A DNA stretch of 64,000 nt from Chloroflexota bacterium (GTDB lineage: Bacteria; Chloroflexota; Dehalococcoidia; Bin125), in contig JAPPJZ010000008.1 of NCBI GenBank assembly GCA_028874365.1, positions 62,001 to 126,000 of the forward strand, in the 5' to 3' direction. Both the position numbers and the translations under genes were made by a program. Position 1 is the stretch's first letter. The number at the start of each line of letters is the position of its first letter. This document shows, piece by piece, positions 16,989-25,085 of this stretch. A model generated the notes under the pieces. The model made no database searches and was not told the DNA's origin. It worked only from the letters and a program-made list of their open reading frames with translations.

Positions 16989-17495
16989 TCACTGTGACCG
17001 ACGGTTCAGCCGGCCGCTGTAGATCCCCTCAGCCAATTCACCCATCGCCTCGCTCAAGTCGTCGTCGTCGCTCGCTGACTCGTCGAACCACGCGTCTTCA
17101 AGCTTGCGACCGCCTTCGTTCGGCATCCGTAGCATGAGGCGATGAAGCTCTTGGTGATCGATTTCGTGGACGATGTCGGGGGCGTTTGGATCGGGCGCTA
17201 TCGAGAACGGCTCAAGCTCCAACGCCGCCAACGCGGGTGTTACTCCGCGCCTGCGGACCGCGAGCGCAAGGTCGCGCACGATGCGCAGCACATGCACGTC
17301 AAGCGCCGCCGATGCCCAGTGCTCCGGCTTGGTCCAAATCAGCAACAGGGCCTCTTCGACAACGTCATCGGCCTGAGCGTGGCCTACGATGCGGCGCGCC
17401 AGTTCCCGCGCCGTGGGTGCGTAGGAGCGGAACGTGTCTCGCAATGCAATCTCGTCGCCTGCGACGATGCCCTGGAACAGCTCGGGGGACGGCAT
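16989..17495 (-). CDS. ECF-type RNA polymerase sigma factor with degenerate region 4
   Basis: A 168-residue protein from ATG 17495. Residues about 10-75 match sigma region 2: DEIALRDTFRSYAPTARELARRIVGHAQADDVVEEALLLIWTKPEHW...VHVLRIVRDLALAVRRR, including the helix that contacts core polymerase and the -10 element. The expected region 4 is only a faint echo (HRLMLRMPNEGGRKLEDAWFDE...MGELAEGIYSGRLNRR): the helix-turn-helix is interrupted by an acidic SASDDDDLS stretch and lacks the usual EIA..LG..VGTVKSR. It is short for an ECF sigma (usually about 180-190). It lies between the cupin gene and its presumed anti-sigma partner. Confidence 0.75.
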   Translation of the reverse strand: MPSPELFQGIVAGDEIALRDTFRSYAPTARELARRIVGHAQADDVVEEALLLIWTKPEHWASAALDVHVLRIVRDLALAVRRRGVTPALAALELEPFSIAPDPNAPDIVHEIDHQELHRLMLRMPNEGGRKLEDAWFDESASDDDDLSEAMGELAEGIYSGRLNRRSQ

Positions 17496-17507
17496 GCGGA
17501 TCGCCCG

Positions 17508-17924
17508 TCAGGACCGCTCTAGCCGAGGGATGCGGCCGTAGTCGTCGGCGAGTCGCACGATGTCTTCGTCGTCGCCCTGCGGGCGCGACGCCACCTCGAG
17601 GATGTCGGCCCCGTCCGACCCCGCCTCGACTCGGTGGATTGTCAGCGGCTCGATCGCGACACGGCTGCCAGGCGCGAGCAGTGCGTCTCGCAGGCGGTCG
17701 GTTGACCGCCCGACCGTCAGGATCGCCGTTCCGCTGAGCAACATGAGCGTTTCGTGTTTCTGACGGTGGAACTGCAGCGAGAGGCGTCTGCCCGGCTCGA
17801 TTCGCAGCATCTTGACCACTGTATCGAGGGAGCGGTCCAGAATCAGTTCCTCGCCCCAGGGCTTGGCGATACGTTCGAGGGGCGGTCCGGCCCGAACCGA
17901 CGAGGTCGTTGATTCAGACGCCAT
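17508..17924 (-). CDS. Cupin protein of mannose-6-phosphate isomerase type II-like group
   Basis: A 138-residue protein. ATG 17924 has a GGAGG ribosome binding site four bases upstream and is preferred over an in-frame start at 18005. The motif RIAKPWGEELIL followed by GRRLSLQFHRQKHETLMLLSGTAILTVG is that of the C-terminal cupin domain of mannose-1-phosphate guanylyltransferase/mannose-6-phosphate isomerase (KPWG...LSLQxHxxRxE); the metal-binding histidines are QFHRQKHE and, further on, TIHRVEAGS. A stand-alone cupin of this kind may be a sugar-phosphate isomerase or a metal-dependent binding protein. It lies 12 bases ahead of the sigma-factor gene, so it leads that operon. Confidence 0.78.
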   Translation of the reverse strand: MASESTTSSVRAGPPLERIAKPWGEELILDRSLDTVVKMLRIEPGRRLSLQFHRQKHETLMLLSGTAILTVGRSTDRLRDALLAPGSRVAIEPLTIHRVEAGSDGADILEVASRPQGDDEDIVRLADDYGRIPRLERS

Positions 17925-18041
17925 GCAGCCTCCACTGTCCGGATCCGCCGGTCTGCTCTCTACAGTGAGGGTACGAGCGCTGGCGGTGTCATCCAACCGC
18001 CGCAACGAACGAGTTGCTGGAACCCTGCGACGGAGCAGCAG

Positions 18042-19331
18042 TTGAGCGGTCGCTTGCTGACACTGGTGCTGATCCTGGCGGTCGCCTCCGCCGCGGTCGG
18101 CGCGGGCGCCGCCTTTCTACTCCGCGCGACCGATGACGAGCGACCGCCGGACCACGAAGTGCGCGTTGTCACGACTGTCCAACCAGGGCAGTCTTCCCAG
18201 TCTGCTGAGTCTGTCCAGCAACAGGCGCAGCAGATGGCGGTCAGGACGGCAACGCAGGTTCGGACTCAGCCAGAGTCGACGGTTCGCCCACCGCCCGCCA
18301 ACCAGGCGAATCAAACCGACTCCTCCAACCAGGCCGATCCAGAAGAGACCACTCAGCCCTCCGAACCGACCGAGGCACAGGCTGCGCAATCCGAGATTGA
18401 AGAGACGCCCCGGCAAGAGCAACCTGAACGACAATCCGGCGAAACGGAAGACGATGGCGATGAGGTTGAGGTTGCCGACGCCGAGCCATCCGACCAAGTC
18501 TCCGTATTGCCATCGGCGATCGTGCAGGGAGAGGTGTTCGCCCTCATGGTTGAGAGCCTCGACGCTCACGCCGTGGCCGCGACCGTTTCAGGGCGCAGTT
18601 GGGATCTGAGTCCGGTGGCTGCCGGCGAGTGGTGGGGGATCGTCGCTGTTCCGCGCGATGCGGAGCTGGGCGTCACCGACGTATTGGTCGATCTCTACGG
18701 CGAGGGCGGAGTCTGGCTGCGCACCATCGCCCAGTCGATCATGGTGCTGGCGAACATGGCGCCGTTCGAAGAGGTGGTACTCGGCGGTACGGGTACTCCG
18801 GCCGACCCGGCCGCCGTGGCTTACGACATTGCCGTCCGCTTCACCGAGCACATCGCCGTCACCGGTCCGCCGCGCTGGCAGGGAGCCTGGATCCTTCCGG
18901 TCGAAGGCGAGGTCACGGGCGTCTTCGGCGCGCAGCGCTCCTACGACGGTGTTGTCGCCCCGGGATGGCACCACGGGCATGACATCGCCGCCCAGCAGGG
19001 TGACCCGATCGTCGCGCCCGCGCACGGCACGGTCGTCTGGACTGGAGAACTGGCGCTACACGGGATGGGGGTGATCGTTGACCACGGAGCGGGCGTCTAC
19101 AGCGGCTACTGGCACATGTCGCTGATCGCGGTTCGCGCCGGCCACGAGGTCGCGCCCGGGGATTGGCTGGGCAACATCGGCACGACCGGCCTCTCGACCG
19201 GGCCCCACCTGCACTGGGAAGTGATCGTTCGGGGCATCGACGTGGATCCTGTCCAGTGGCTGGGGGACGATCGTCCGCCACTGGCAGGAACCGTTGAGGT
19301 GTCGGAAGGCTCCGAAGATACACTCCAGTAA
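18042..19331 (+). CDS. M23-family peptidoglycan endopeptidase, membrane anchored
   Basis: A 429-residue protein using TTG 18042, preceded by GGAGCAGCAG. Residues 4-27 form a signal anchor (LLTLVLILAVASAAVGAGAAFLL). A low-complexity linker rich in Gln, Ser, Pro and Glu runs to about 150. The C-terminal M23/LytM domain has HHGHD (H310, D314) and GPHLHWEV (H389, H391), the complete zinc ligand set, so it should be active. M23 enzymes cut peptide cross-links in peptidoglycan outside the membrane. It is divergent from the cupin-sigma-anti-sigma operon and its stop overlaps the ATG of the next gene by one base (TAATG), showing translational coupling to the kinase-fold protein. Confidence 0.9.
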   Translation: MSGRLLTLVLILAVASAAVGAGAAFLLRATDDERPPDHEVRVVTTVQPGQSSQSAESVQQQAQQMAVRTATQVRTQPESTVRPPPANQANQTDSSNQADPEETTQPSEPTEAQAAQSEIEETPRQEQPERQSGETEDDGDEVEVADAEPSDQVSVLPSAIVQGEVFALMVESLDAHAVAATVSGRSWDLSPVAAGEWWGIVAVPRDAELGVTDVLVDLYGEGGVWLRTIAQSIMVLANMAPFEEVVLGGTGTPADPAAVAYDIAVRFTEHIAVTGPPRWQGAWILPVEGEVTGVFGAQRSYDGVVAPGWHHGHDIAAQQGDPIVAPAHGTVVWTGELALHGMGVIVDHGAGVYSGYWHMSLIAVRAGHEVAPGDWLGNIGTTGLSTGPHLHWEVIVRGIDVDPVQWLGDDRPPLAGTVEVSEGSEDTLQ

Positions 19332-20239
19332 TGCCCGAAGCTCCAACGATTGACGACCGCACGACCGACTACGTGTTCGCGCTGGCCGCAGAGTTCCCAG
19401 GTCTCACCGCAGATGACATCAGCATCTGCGACGAGCCTGACGCCGCTCTCGCGCGAGTCGATTGGGACGGCTGGACGGCGTTGTTCGCGCAGTCGGAAGA
19501 GGCGGCGAGCCATCTCAGCGTCATGTCTGCGGTCATTCCCCACCTGCGCGGCTTCGTCAGTCCCGCCGTTCCAATGTGGGAACACGGCAATCGGAGCGAG
19601 GACTGGAAGCGAACCTGGCTCGCCGCTCAGCAGCCCGAGGGACGACCGCTCGAACCCGCGCTCATCGTGGACCAGAACCGCGACGCCCTGGTGCGCGATC
19701 TGGCGACGTTCTTCCACGAGTTGCACCAGTTCTCCGTCGAACGCGCGCGGGGTCTGGGCGCGGCATCATTTCGCGCATGGCGGGACGAACACGCAGCCCT
19801 CTCCCGCCGCTCGCAGTCTGTGCTGAGCCCGCTGTTGAGCTGGTCGGACATGACATGGGCGCGCAAGTGGTGGTCGCGCTTCCTCAAGGATGAGACGGTC
19901 TGGCGAATCACGCCCTCGTTGGTTCACGGCGGCGTATCTGCCCAGCGCCTGCTCGTCGACCCGTTGGTCCGGGAACTCGCCGCCGTCACGGGCTGGCACG
20001 GCGTCCGCGTCGCCGATCCGGCGCTCGATCTGGCGCATCTCGTTGACACCTATGGAACGGACTTGGGCTGGCGGATTGTGGAGCGCTACGGCGAGCTCGG
20101 CTCGACTGCGGACGCTGCGCTGTTCCGCCGCATTCGGCTGCAGCAGACCGTGCGACGCTTTCGGGATGTCGTCGAGGCAGCCGAGCGCGACGGTGCCGAC
20201 AGCGAGGCAACGATCGCCGCGTTGAAGCGACTTCGTTAG
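19331..20239 (+). CDS. Aminoglycoside phosphotransferase-fold protein, predicted pseudokinase
   Basis: A 302-residue protein with the layout of the APH/choline-kinase-like family: an N-lobe ending ...FVSPAVPMWEHG, a helical C-lobe with DALVRDLATFFHELHQFSVE, then SLVHGGVSAQRLLVD and AAVTGWHGVRVADPALDLAHL. In active members these read HGDxxxxN and (I/V)(I/L)DW: here the catalytic Asp is Gly, the Asn is Arg, and the metal-binding Asp is Gly. All three residues needed for phosphotransfer are gone while the fold markers (HG, DPALDLA) remain. Coupled translation with the M23 peptidase suggests a regulatory or scaffolding role in envelope maintenance, which is inference. Confidence 0.72.
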   Translation: MPEAPTIDDRTTDYVFALAAEFPGLTADDISICDEPDAALARVDWDGWTALFAQSEEAASHLSVMSAVIPHLRGFVSPAVPMWEHGNRSEDWKRTWLAAQQPEGRPLEPALIVDQNRDALVRDLATFFHELHQFSVERARGLGAASFRAWRDEHAALSRRSQSVLSPLLSWSDMTWARKWWSRFLKDETVWRITPSLVHGGVSAQRLLVDPLVRELAAVTGWHGVRVADPALDLAHLVDTYGTDLGWRIVERYGELGSTADAALFRRIRLQQTVRRFRDVVEAAERDGADSEATIAALKRLR

Positions 20240-20311
20240 TCGCCGCCAGATTTTGATACCTTTGATTTCACTCGACCTCGGAATGATGGACGATCGGAAG
20301 GACGACGAATC

Positions 20312-20866
20312 ATGAGTGATGCACCCGCTCGCGCGATGACCCCGGTCGGCGTCAACCACCTCGTCCTGAACGTGCGCGATATCGAGGTCGCGCACGAGTT
20401 CTGGACCGGGGTGATGGGCTTCCGCCACATCGGATCGCTCAAGGACCGCGAAGAGCGCCCCATGAAGATGCGCTTCTACAACGGTCTCTCCGAGAGCCAC
20501 CACGATCTCGCGCTGGCCGAGATCATGGGTGAGTCGGAGGAGTCGGGCGACTGGTCAATGGCTCCCAGACGGCCCGGACTCAACCACCTCGCCGTCCACT
20601 ATCCGGACCGTGACTCGTGGCTCAAGCAGATCGCCTTCCTGCAGTCCAAGGGCGTCAAGTTCAACCTGCGGATCAACCACGGGATGACGCATTCGGTCTA
20701 CATCAACGACCCCGACGGACACGGCATCGAGGTGTTGTACGAACTCCCGCGCGAACACTGGGAGGGCGATATCGACGGCGCGCTGAACTACGCCGAGGTG
20801 CTGCCGACCGAGGGCGAGGCCGCCCTCGTCGACGAACCGACCCCTGCCTTCAGCGGCGGCGACTGA
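20312..20866 (+). CDS. VOC-superfamily protein (extradiol dioxygenase/glyoxalase fold)
   Basis: A 184-residue protein with two paired beta-alpha-beta-beta-beta modules: GVNHLVLNVRDIEVAHEFWTGVMGFRHIG and GLNHLAVHYPDRDSWLKQIAFLQSKGVKFN...HGMTHSVYINDPDGHGIEVLYE. Metal ligands are likely the histidines of NHLVL and NHLAV and the glutamate of GIEVLYE. The DPDGHGIEVLYE ending is close to extradiol dioxygenases (catechol 2,3-dioxygenase-like), but glyoxalases and isomerases share it. The HpaB-type monooxygenase gene follows after 12 bases, so a hydroxylation/ring-cleavage pair for an aromatic compound is a reasonable guess, not proven. Confidence 0.85.
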   Translation: MSDAPARAMTPVGVNHLVLNVRDIEVAHEFWTGVMGFRHIGSLKDREERPMKMRFYNGLSESHHDLALAEIMGESEESGDWSMAPRRPGLNHLAVHYPDRDSWLKQIAFLQSKGVKFNLRINHGMTHSVYINDPDGHGIEVLYELPREHWEGDIDGALNYAEVLPTEGEAALVDEPTPAFSGGD

Positions 20867-20878
20867 GGTCATCGACCG

Positions 20879-22351
20879 ATGGCCATGCGCGACGGCGCGG
20901 CCTATCTGGCCGGGCTGAAGGATCAACGACGCATCTGGCACAACGGCGCACTGGTGGAAGACGTCACCAGCGCGCCGGGGTTCGCCAACGCCGCCCACAC
21001 GATCGCCGCGTACTACGACTTCCAATGCGATCCCGCCAACCGCGAGATCCTCTCATACGAGGACGAAGACGGGGAACGCTCCCACCGCTCCTTCAAGATT
21101 CCGCGCTTGAAGGACGACCTGCGCAAACGCTCGGCCGCCTATGCCGCCTGGGCCGAACACACCGGCGGACAGCTTGGCCGTGCTCCCGACTACATGAACG
21201 CCGCTATCGCCGGCGTCGCTGCTGCCGAGCATCACTGGGGCCAAGAGGATCCCCAACTCGGCAGGCACGCGGTGGGAATCCTCGACCACTGTCGTCGCAA
21301 CGACATCTGCCTGACTCACACCTTCATCACCCCGCAAATCGACCGCAAGACTCCGCTCGGCGAACAGGAGCCGTTCCTCAATGCCGGCGTTGTCAAGCGA
21401 ACCTCTGACAGCGTCATCGTCCGCGGCGCCCGGATCCTGGGCACACTGGCTCCGTTCTCCGACGAGAACCTTTCGATGGTGCTGCCGATCGTGAAGGGTG
21501 AAGCGGAGCTCAAGTACGCGCTCTGCTTCACCATCCCGGTCGACGCGCCTGGCCTGCACTGGGTTTGCCGCGACTCGTTCGACCCGAGCCGCTCAACCCA
21601 CGACTACCCAATCTCCAGCCGTTTCGAGGAAATCGACACCGTCGCCGTCTTCGACGACGTCGAAGTGCCCTGGGAGAACGTGTTCGGCTACCAGGACGAG
21701 AAGATTCACAACACCGCCCTGATGGTCATGCGCTTCCAGGAATCGCTCGGTCACCACGTGATCGTCAAGAACGTCGCCAAGACCCGCTTCCTGCTGGGAC
21801 TGGCGCACCTGATCGCCGAGAACGCGCAAACGAACTCGTTCATCAACGTTCAGATTCGCCTGGGCGAGATCGTCACGATGCTGCAGACGCTGGAATCGAT
21901 CGCCATCGCGGCGGTGGAGGGCGGCGTCGAGAACCCTGACAACGGCGTCTGGTACTGCAATGCGAACGCGATCACTGCCGGACTGCGCCTCTTCCCCGAG
22001 TACTACGTTCAAATCATCGATCACATCAAGCAGATCGGCGGCAGCAACTTCATGGCCGCGCCGTCCGGAGCCAACATGGAGGCGATCACAGAGGCAATCG
22101 GCCCCTCTGTGGAGCGCTACTTCAAGGGCGCCGCCGACATGAACGAGGAAGGCATCGACAAGGTCCCGCTCTTCCGCCTCGCCTGGGATGTTGTCGGCAC
22201 CTCGCTCGCCGGCCGCCAGGAACTCTATGAGCGCTTTTTCTTTGGCGATCAACAGGTCTCGAAGTCCCAGTCCTACCTCCGCTTTGACAAGTCCGAGGCG
22301 ATCGAGACAGTGCGGCGACTGCTCGATCCGAAGTGGCTGAGCCACTCTTGA
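20879..22351 (+). CDS. HpaB-family FADH2-dependent monooxygenase
   Basis: A 490-residue flavin monooxygenase of the 4-hydroxyphenylacetate 3-hydroxylase (HpaB) family. Landmarks are the N-terminal MRDGAAYLAGLKD, HTFITPQIDRKTPLG, NAGVVKRTSDSVIVRGARILGTLAPFSDE, VPWENVFGYQDEKIHN and GIDKVPLFRLAWDVVGTSLAGRQELYERFFFGD. These enzymes use FADH2 from a separate reductase to hydroxylate phenols; this family also includes pyoverdine-chromophore and 4-nitrophenol or chlorophenol oxygenases. No flavin reductase gene (HpaC type) is adjacent. It follows a VOC protein gene and overlaps the GNAT gene start, consistent with one catabolic operon. Substrate unknown. Confidence 0.9.
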   Translation: MAMRDGAAYLAGLKDQRRIWHNGALVEDVTSAPGFANAAHTIAAYYDFQCDPANREILSYEDEDGERSHRSFKIPRLKDDLRKRSAAYAAWAEHTGGQLGRAPDYMNAAIAGVAAAEHHWGQEDPQLGRHAVGILDHCRRNDICLTHTFITPQIDRKTPLGEQEPFLNAGVVKRTSDSVIVRGARILGTLAPFSDENLSMVLPIVKGEAELKYALCFTIPVDAPGLHWVCRDSFDPSRSTHDYPISSRFEEIDTVAVFDDVEVPWENVFGYQDEKIHNTALMVMRFQESLGHHVIVKNVAKTRFLLGLAHLIAENAQTNSFINVQIRLGEIVTMLQTLESIAIAAVEGGVENPDNGVWYCNANAITAGLRLFPEYYVQIIDHIKQIGGSNFMAAPSGANMEAITEAIGPSVERYFKGAADMNEEGIDKVPLFRLAWDVVGTSLAGRQELYERFFFGDQQVSKSQSYLRFDKSEAIETVRRLLDPKWLSHS

Positions 22352-23058
22352 GGGCTACGCCGGCGCTGCACTTGCGCACGATGTACCGCTTCGATCAGGA
22401 ACGGCGGATCGTGTCGACGCTCGAGCCGCGCCCGGCGGTCGGGCCTGCGTTCACGCTGATTCGCGGCCGCTTCGAGCGGGTATGGGCGGTCGGTGGGCGG
22501 GTCGATCCAGATCTTGCCGACGAACTTGACGAGCTAGCCGCCCAGGAGCAACCCCAGAGCGACTGGCGGGAGCCGCCACGCTTCGCCGAGCGTTATCGGG
22601 CGCTGCTGGCGGGCGATCTGGTCTTCGGCCCAGCGTTTGAGTTCCCTGATCGGATCGACGCGCCCGATGGCGTCAGCCTGATCGACGAAGCGGAGCTGTT
22701 ACAACGCCACTTCCGCGGGTGGACATCGGAAGAGATGCCCGGTCGCACACCGATGGCCGCGATCCTGGAGGACGGCCAGGCCGTGAGCCTGTGCGCCTGC
22801 GCGCGACGCACCGATGAGGCTGCGGAGGCGAGCCTCGAGACTGCTGAAGGGTTTCGCGGACGAGGCCTGGCGAAACGGGTCACTGCCGCCTGGGCAATCG
22901 CTGTCCGAGAATCGGGCCGGATGCCGCTATACAGCACATCCTGGGAGAACTCGGCCTCCCTGGCCGTGGCCCGCAAGCTGGGTCTGTCGATGTACGCGGT
23001 CAGTTGGAGCCTCTACGCACAGTCGTACGAAGACCGATGGCTGCCGAGTGATGCATGA
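22333..23058 (+). CDS. GNAT N-acetyltransferase family protein
   Basis: A 241-residue protein. The start at GTG 22333 overlaps the monooxygenase gene by 19 bases; ATG 22381 is an alternative, but the residues before it (LHLRT) belong to the family's N-terminal pattern, so the longer form is listed. The C-terminal GNAT domain has SLCACARRTDEAAEASLETAEGFRGRGLAKRVTAAWAIAVRESGRMPLYSTSWENSASLAVARKLGL; the GFRGRG stretch is the acetyl-CoA pyrophosphate loop. The N-terminal half is an extra alpha/beta region seen in some GNATs. Acceptor substrate unknown. Its place inside a catabolic-looking cluster may indicate detoxification of an amine product. Confidence 0.8.
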   Translation: MAEPLLRATPALHLRTMYRFDQERRIVSTLEPRPAVGPAFTLIRGRFERVWAVGGRVDPDLADELDELAAQEQPQSDWREPPRFAERYRALLAGDLVFGPAFEFPDRIDAPDGVSLIDEAELLQRHFRGWTSEEMPGRTPMAAILEDGQAVSLCACARRTDEAAEASLETAEGFRGRGLAKRVTAAWAIAVRESGRMPLYSTSWENSASLAVARKLGLSMYAVSWSLYAQSYEDRWLPSDA

Positions 23059-23134
23059 GCGGCCATCGATTGACCCGGCCCGCCGACCGCACCTAGCCTC
23101 GCTTCGTATCTCGCGTACAGGGATGGAGGATGAC

Positions 23135-24049
23135 ATGGGACATCTGGATGGCAAGGTGGCGCTGGTCACCGGCGGCGCCGGCGGCATGGGATCACACATC
23201 TGCCGTGTCTTCGCCGAGCAGGGCGCGGCCGTGGTCGCCTGCGACACCGGTTTCGATGTCGAGGGCCGCGCGGGCATGGATCCGTCGAAGGTGCAGGCCG
23301 TGGTTGACGAGATCATCGCCAACGGTGGTCGGGCCGTGGCCGTCGCCGGCGACATCGCCGACATGGATACCGCCGAGCGCTCCGTCCAGACCGCCATTGA
23401 TACCTTTGGCGACCTCGACATCCTCTGCTGCGCCCACGGCATCCTGCGCGAGCGCATGGTCTTCAACATGACCGAGGAGGAGTGGGACGAGCTGGTTCGG
23501 ATCCACCTCAAGGGTTGCTTTGCGCCGACGAAGTTCGCATCGATCCACTGGCGCGCGAACCGGGACAAGGGCAACCGGCGGATCATCTACTTCACCTCTT
23601 CGGCGGGCGTTCGCGGCGAGGCCGGCCAACCCAACTACTCGGCGGCGCACGCCGGCAAGATCGGCCTCTCGCTCTCCAACGCGGAGGCGCTTGAGCGATA
23701 CGGCGTGACGTCGAACTGCATCTCGCCAGGCGCATCGACGCGCATGACCGATCGCGGACGCGGGATCGACCAGTCGGCCGACGCGCCAAGCCTGACCGCC
23801 GCCGGGACGGCGATGGATCCGAACAACGTGACCCCGGCGGTGACCTTCCTCGCATCCGACGCCAGCGCCGATGTGAGCGGCCGTGTCGTGGGGACGACAG
23901 GCAACAAGATCACGATCTGGAGAGAGCCCGAGTGGGAGCAGACGATCTGGAACGTCGAGCCGTACTGGGACATCGACACCCTGTTCGAGCTGATGCCGCA
24001 AACGCTTGAGCTCCAGGGCGTCGGTCCGCCTCCGCGCCAGTTCCCATAA
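23135..24049 (+). CDS. Short-chain dehydrogenase/reductase 1 (YxxxH variant)
   Basis: A 304-residue SDR. ATG 23135 has GGAGG five bases upstream and starts the normal N-terminus (MGHLDGKVALVTGGAGGMGS). The nucleotide-binding TGGAGGMG, the CAHGILRERMVFNMTEEEW region and FTSSAGVRG with the catalytic serine are present. The catalytic stretch reads NYSAAHAGKIGL: Tyr is kept, but the lysine four residues later is His and a lysine occurs three residues further on. A C-terminal extension (about 60 residues past the core) includes WREPEWEQTIWNVEPYWDIDTLFELMPQTL. It is a tandem paralogue of the next gene. Substrate unknown; the extended end resembles multifunctional-enzyme-type dehydrogenases for CoA thioesters. 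Confidence 0.85.
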   Translation: MGHLDGKVALVTGGAGGMGSHICRVFAEQGAAVVACDTGFDVEGRAGMDPSKVQAVVDEIIANGGRAVAVAGDIADMDTAERSVQTAIDTFGDLDILCCAHGILRERMVFNMTEEEWDELVRIHLKGCFAPTKFASIHWRANRDKGNRRIIYFTSSAGVRGEAGQPNYSAAHAGKIGLSLSNAEALERYGVTSNCISPGASTRMTDRGRGIDQSADAPSLTAAGTAMDPNNVTPAVTFLASDASADVSGRVVGTTGNKITIWREPEWEQTIWNVEPYWDIDTLFELMPQTLELQGVGPPPRQFP

Positions 24050-24081
24050 GCAGACATCTTTCACAACGAGAGGCGGGAATC

Positions 24082-25005
24082 ATGGCGAAGCACCTGGACG
24101 GACGGATCTGCATCATCACCGGTGGCGCCGGCGGGATTGGCTCGAATCTCTGCCGAGTCTTTGGAGAACAGGGCGCCAAAGTGGTCGTCGCCGACACGGG
24201 CTTCGACGTCGAAGGCCGATTCGGCATGGACGCCTCCAAGGTCGAGGCGATCGTCGACGAAGTCCGCGACGCCGGCGGTGAAGCTGTTCCCTTTGTCGGC
24301 GACGTCGCGGATATGGACACCGCCGAGCGCATGGTCCAGACCGCAATCGACGAGTTCGGCGGACTGGACGTGCTCGTCTGCGCGCACGGCATCCTGCGCG
24401 AGCGGATGATCTTCAACATGACCGAGGACGAGTGGGACGGCCTCGTCCGCGCTCACCTCAAAGGTTGTTTTGCGCCGACCAAGTTCGCCTCGATCTACTG
24501 GCGGGCCAACCGCGAGGGTCAGCACAGGCGGATCGTCTACTTCACCTCCGACGCCGGAATCCGCGGCGCGGCGGGACAGCCGAACTACTCGGCTGCCCAT
24601 GCGGCCAAGCTGGGCCTGATGCGCTCCAACGTCGGCGCTCTGGGTCGCTACGGCGTGACGTGCAACTGCATCGCACCGGGCGCATCGACGCGCATGACGG
24701 ACCGCGGCCTCGGTGTCGACGCGTCCGAACGTGCGCCCTCCGAGTCCGCGGCCGGCACGGCGCGCGACCCCAAGAACGTCGCTCCGATCGTCGCCTGGTT
24801 GGCCTCCGACCAGTCCGACGGCGCCAACGGCCGCATCTTCGGTGCGAGCGGGCACCGCATCTCTCTGTTCTCGGAGCCGGTGCTCGAGCGCTACTTGCAC
24901 TTCGACGACAACCGAATCGAGATTGACACGCTGTTTGATGTCTGGCCGCACACGCTGGGAGCGGGCGGGTTCCCGCGCAATAGCATTCGGCCTGGTCTGG
25001 TCTAA
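24082..25005 (+). CDS. Short-chain dehydrogenase/reductase 2 (YxxxH variant)
   Basis: A 307-residue SDR beginning at ATG 24082, 32 bases after its paralogue and very similar to it along the whole length (GGAGGIGSNLCRVFGEQGAKVVVADTGFDVEGRFGMD; CAHGILRERMIFNMTEDEW; HLKGCFAPTKFASIYWRANRE). The catalytic stretch is NYSAAHAAKLGL, again Tyr followed by His in the lysine position. The two genes differ most at the C-terminus and around the substrate loop (TRMTDRGLGVDASERAPSE), so they probably act on related but distinct substrates or form a hetero-oligomer. It ends the 20.3-25.0 kb cluster. Confidence 0.85.
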   Translation: MAKHLDGRICIITGGAGGIGSNLCRVFGEQGAKVVVADTGFDVEGRFGMDASKVEAIVDEVRDAGGEAVPFVGDVADMDTAERMVQTAIDEFGGLDVLVCAHGILRERMIFNMTEDEWDGLVRAHLKGCFAPTKFASIYWRANREGQHRRIVYFTSDAGIRGAAGQPNYSAAHAAKLGLMRSNVGALGRYGVTCNCIAPGASTRMTDRGLGVDASERAPSESAAGTARDPKNVAPIVAWLASDQSDGANGRIFGASGHRISLFSEPVLERYLHFDDNRIEIDTLFDVWPHTLGAGGFPRNSIRPGLV

Positions 25006-25017
25006 GTCGCGTCCTTA

Positions 25018-25033
25018 TTGCAAACGATTGCAA
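25018..25033. promoter_or_regulatory. Candidate metal-regulator operator upstream of the Zn/Mn ABC operon
   Basis: TTGCAAACGATTGCAA contains two TTGCAA palindromes (25018-25023 and 25028-25033) ten bases apart, centred about 60 bases before the binding-protein start. Metal-uptake operons are commonly repressed by Fur-family (Zur) or DtxR-family (MntR) proteins at AT-rich dyads. The match to a known box is not exact, so this is a positional inference. Confidence 0.35.
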
Positions 25034-25085
25034 CAACAGCGGAAGTTCCATAGCCTGACTCCGCACTGGAGCGGGGTTAGACGGA

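Noticed and set aside
22814-23134. N-terminal extension of the first SDR
   Set aside because: It overlaps the GNAT gene; ATG 23135 with GGAGG gives the normal SDR start.
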